Origin: Branchiostoma floridae
Taxonomy: Eukaryota > Chordata > Leptocardii > Amphioxiformes > Branchiostomatidae
Reading direction: 5' to 3'
NCBI RefSeq assembly: GCF_000003815.2
Contig: NC_049989.1
Location: 20,552,035-20,616,034 of the forward strand
Length of the DNA: 64,000 nt
A program made the position numbers and the translations under genes. Numbering within the stretch: the stretch's first letter is position 1; each line of letters begins with the position of its first letter. Below the pieces are notes generated by a model. That model did not search any database, was not told the origin of the DNA, and saw only the letters and a list, made by a program, of their open reading frames with translations. This document shows, one piece after another, positions 63,759 through 64,000 of the stretch.

Positions 63759-64000
63759 CCCGTTCACAACTTCATGCCGTCGAACCTTGCAAAACTGATG
63801 GTACTTAGCCTCAGCCGCAGGTCTGGCCTGAAGCTGTTCACGATGCTTTGACCCACGAAAAAAAATGGACGTTTAGCTAAGCTATTGTGAGGCTATCGAG
63901 CGGCGCCGCAAGCTGTGCGGATCCGACCAGCCACAGCTGGTACGGTCAAGATTGGTTCCGATATCTCGCCAAACACTCGACTGCAGATATATAGCATCTC
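63759..64000 (-). promoter_or_regulatory. Upstream region of the DUF4430 gene
   Basis: Expected 5' UTR and promoter. An inverted CCAAT (ATTGTGAGG) near 63882 and a TATATAGC near 63987 are the only candidate elements; neither is convincing. Confidence 0.3.

Overview
ORGANISM. The window is eukaryotic and animal: intron-rich genes, GT/AG splice sites, microsatellites, LINEs, MITEs and two assembly gaps (57285-57684 and 58943-59883). A trichoplein orthologue of near-vertebrate length, a cluster of leucine-rich-repeat (LRR) receptors with long repetitive tails, and the dense small DNA transposons fit an invertebrate deuterostome. Amphioxus (Branchiostoma) is the best guess; this is inference, not proof.

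LAYOUT. 1-4361: a LINE ORF2 (endonuclease, reverse transcriptase, RNase H), open at the left edge, with its 3' tail and a second related 3' end. 5022-31333 (+): TCHP (trichoplein), 14 coding exons joined in phase into 500 codons. Intron 5 (7573-25970, 18.4 kb) holds an antisense LRR receptor gene (A, 16030-18101) and its upstream promoter/first-exon copies. The same intron holds a 7.65 kb insertion inside a MITE, and a separate 4.5 kb TIR element at 18520-23044. 32970-56126 (-): three further LRR receptors, B (32970-35657), C (44112-46700) and D (53283-56126), head to tail, each with repeats and promoter/first-exon copies upstream. 56400-61300: about 1 kb tandem units carrying more promoter/first-exon copies. 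61804-63758 (-): a four-exon gene for a 152-residue secreted DUF4430 (cobalamin-binding-like) protein.

HOW IT FITS TOGETHER. LRR genes B, C and D share one plan: signal peptide, LRRNT, 13 LRRs, LRRCT, Ser/Thr-rich stalk, one membrane helix, and a cytoplasmic tail of repeated DQTGQGQS modules mixed with NPxY-type tyrosines. Gene A has 8 LRRs and a different proline-rich, tyrosine-rich tail. All four have the coding region in one exon, with a splice acceptor 6 bases before the ATG. Upstream of every one (0.9-7 kb) lies one or more copies of the same block: a GTAAACAA motif, a CAGACAATTAA motif, a TATA-like box, a CCACACCC box and a 3' splice donor. I read this as a duplicated promoter plus non-coding first exon shared by the family.

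DECAY AND MOBILITY. Gene A has a one-base frameshift in LRRCT, and its last 7 codons and stop lie in a MITE end. Gene D has two compensating indels with an in-frame stop between them. Decayed tail modules continue past the stops of C and D. TCHP introns hold partial copies of its own exons, including a five-fold tandem copy of the penultimate exon. The duplicated flanks of C and D give two filled/empty insertion pairs, one of them a Helentron-like element.
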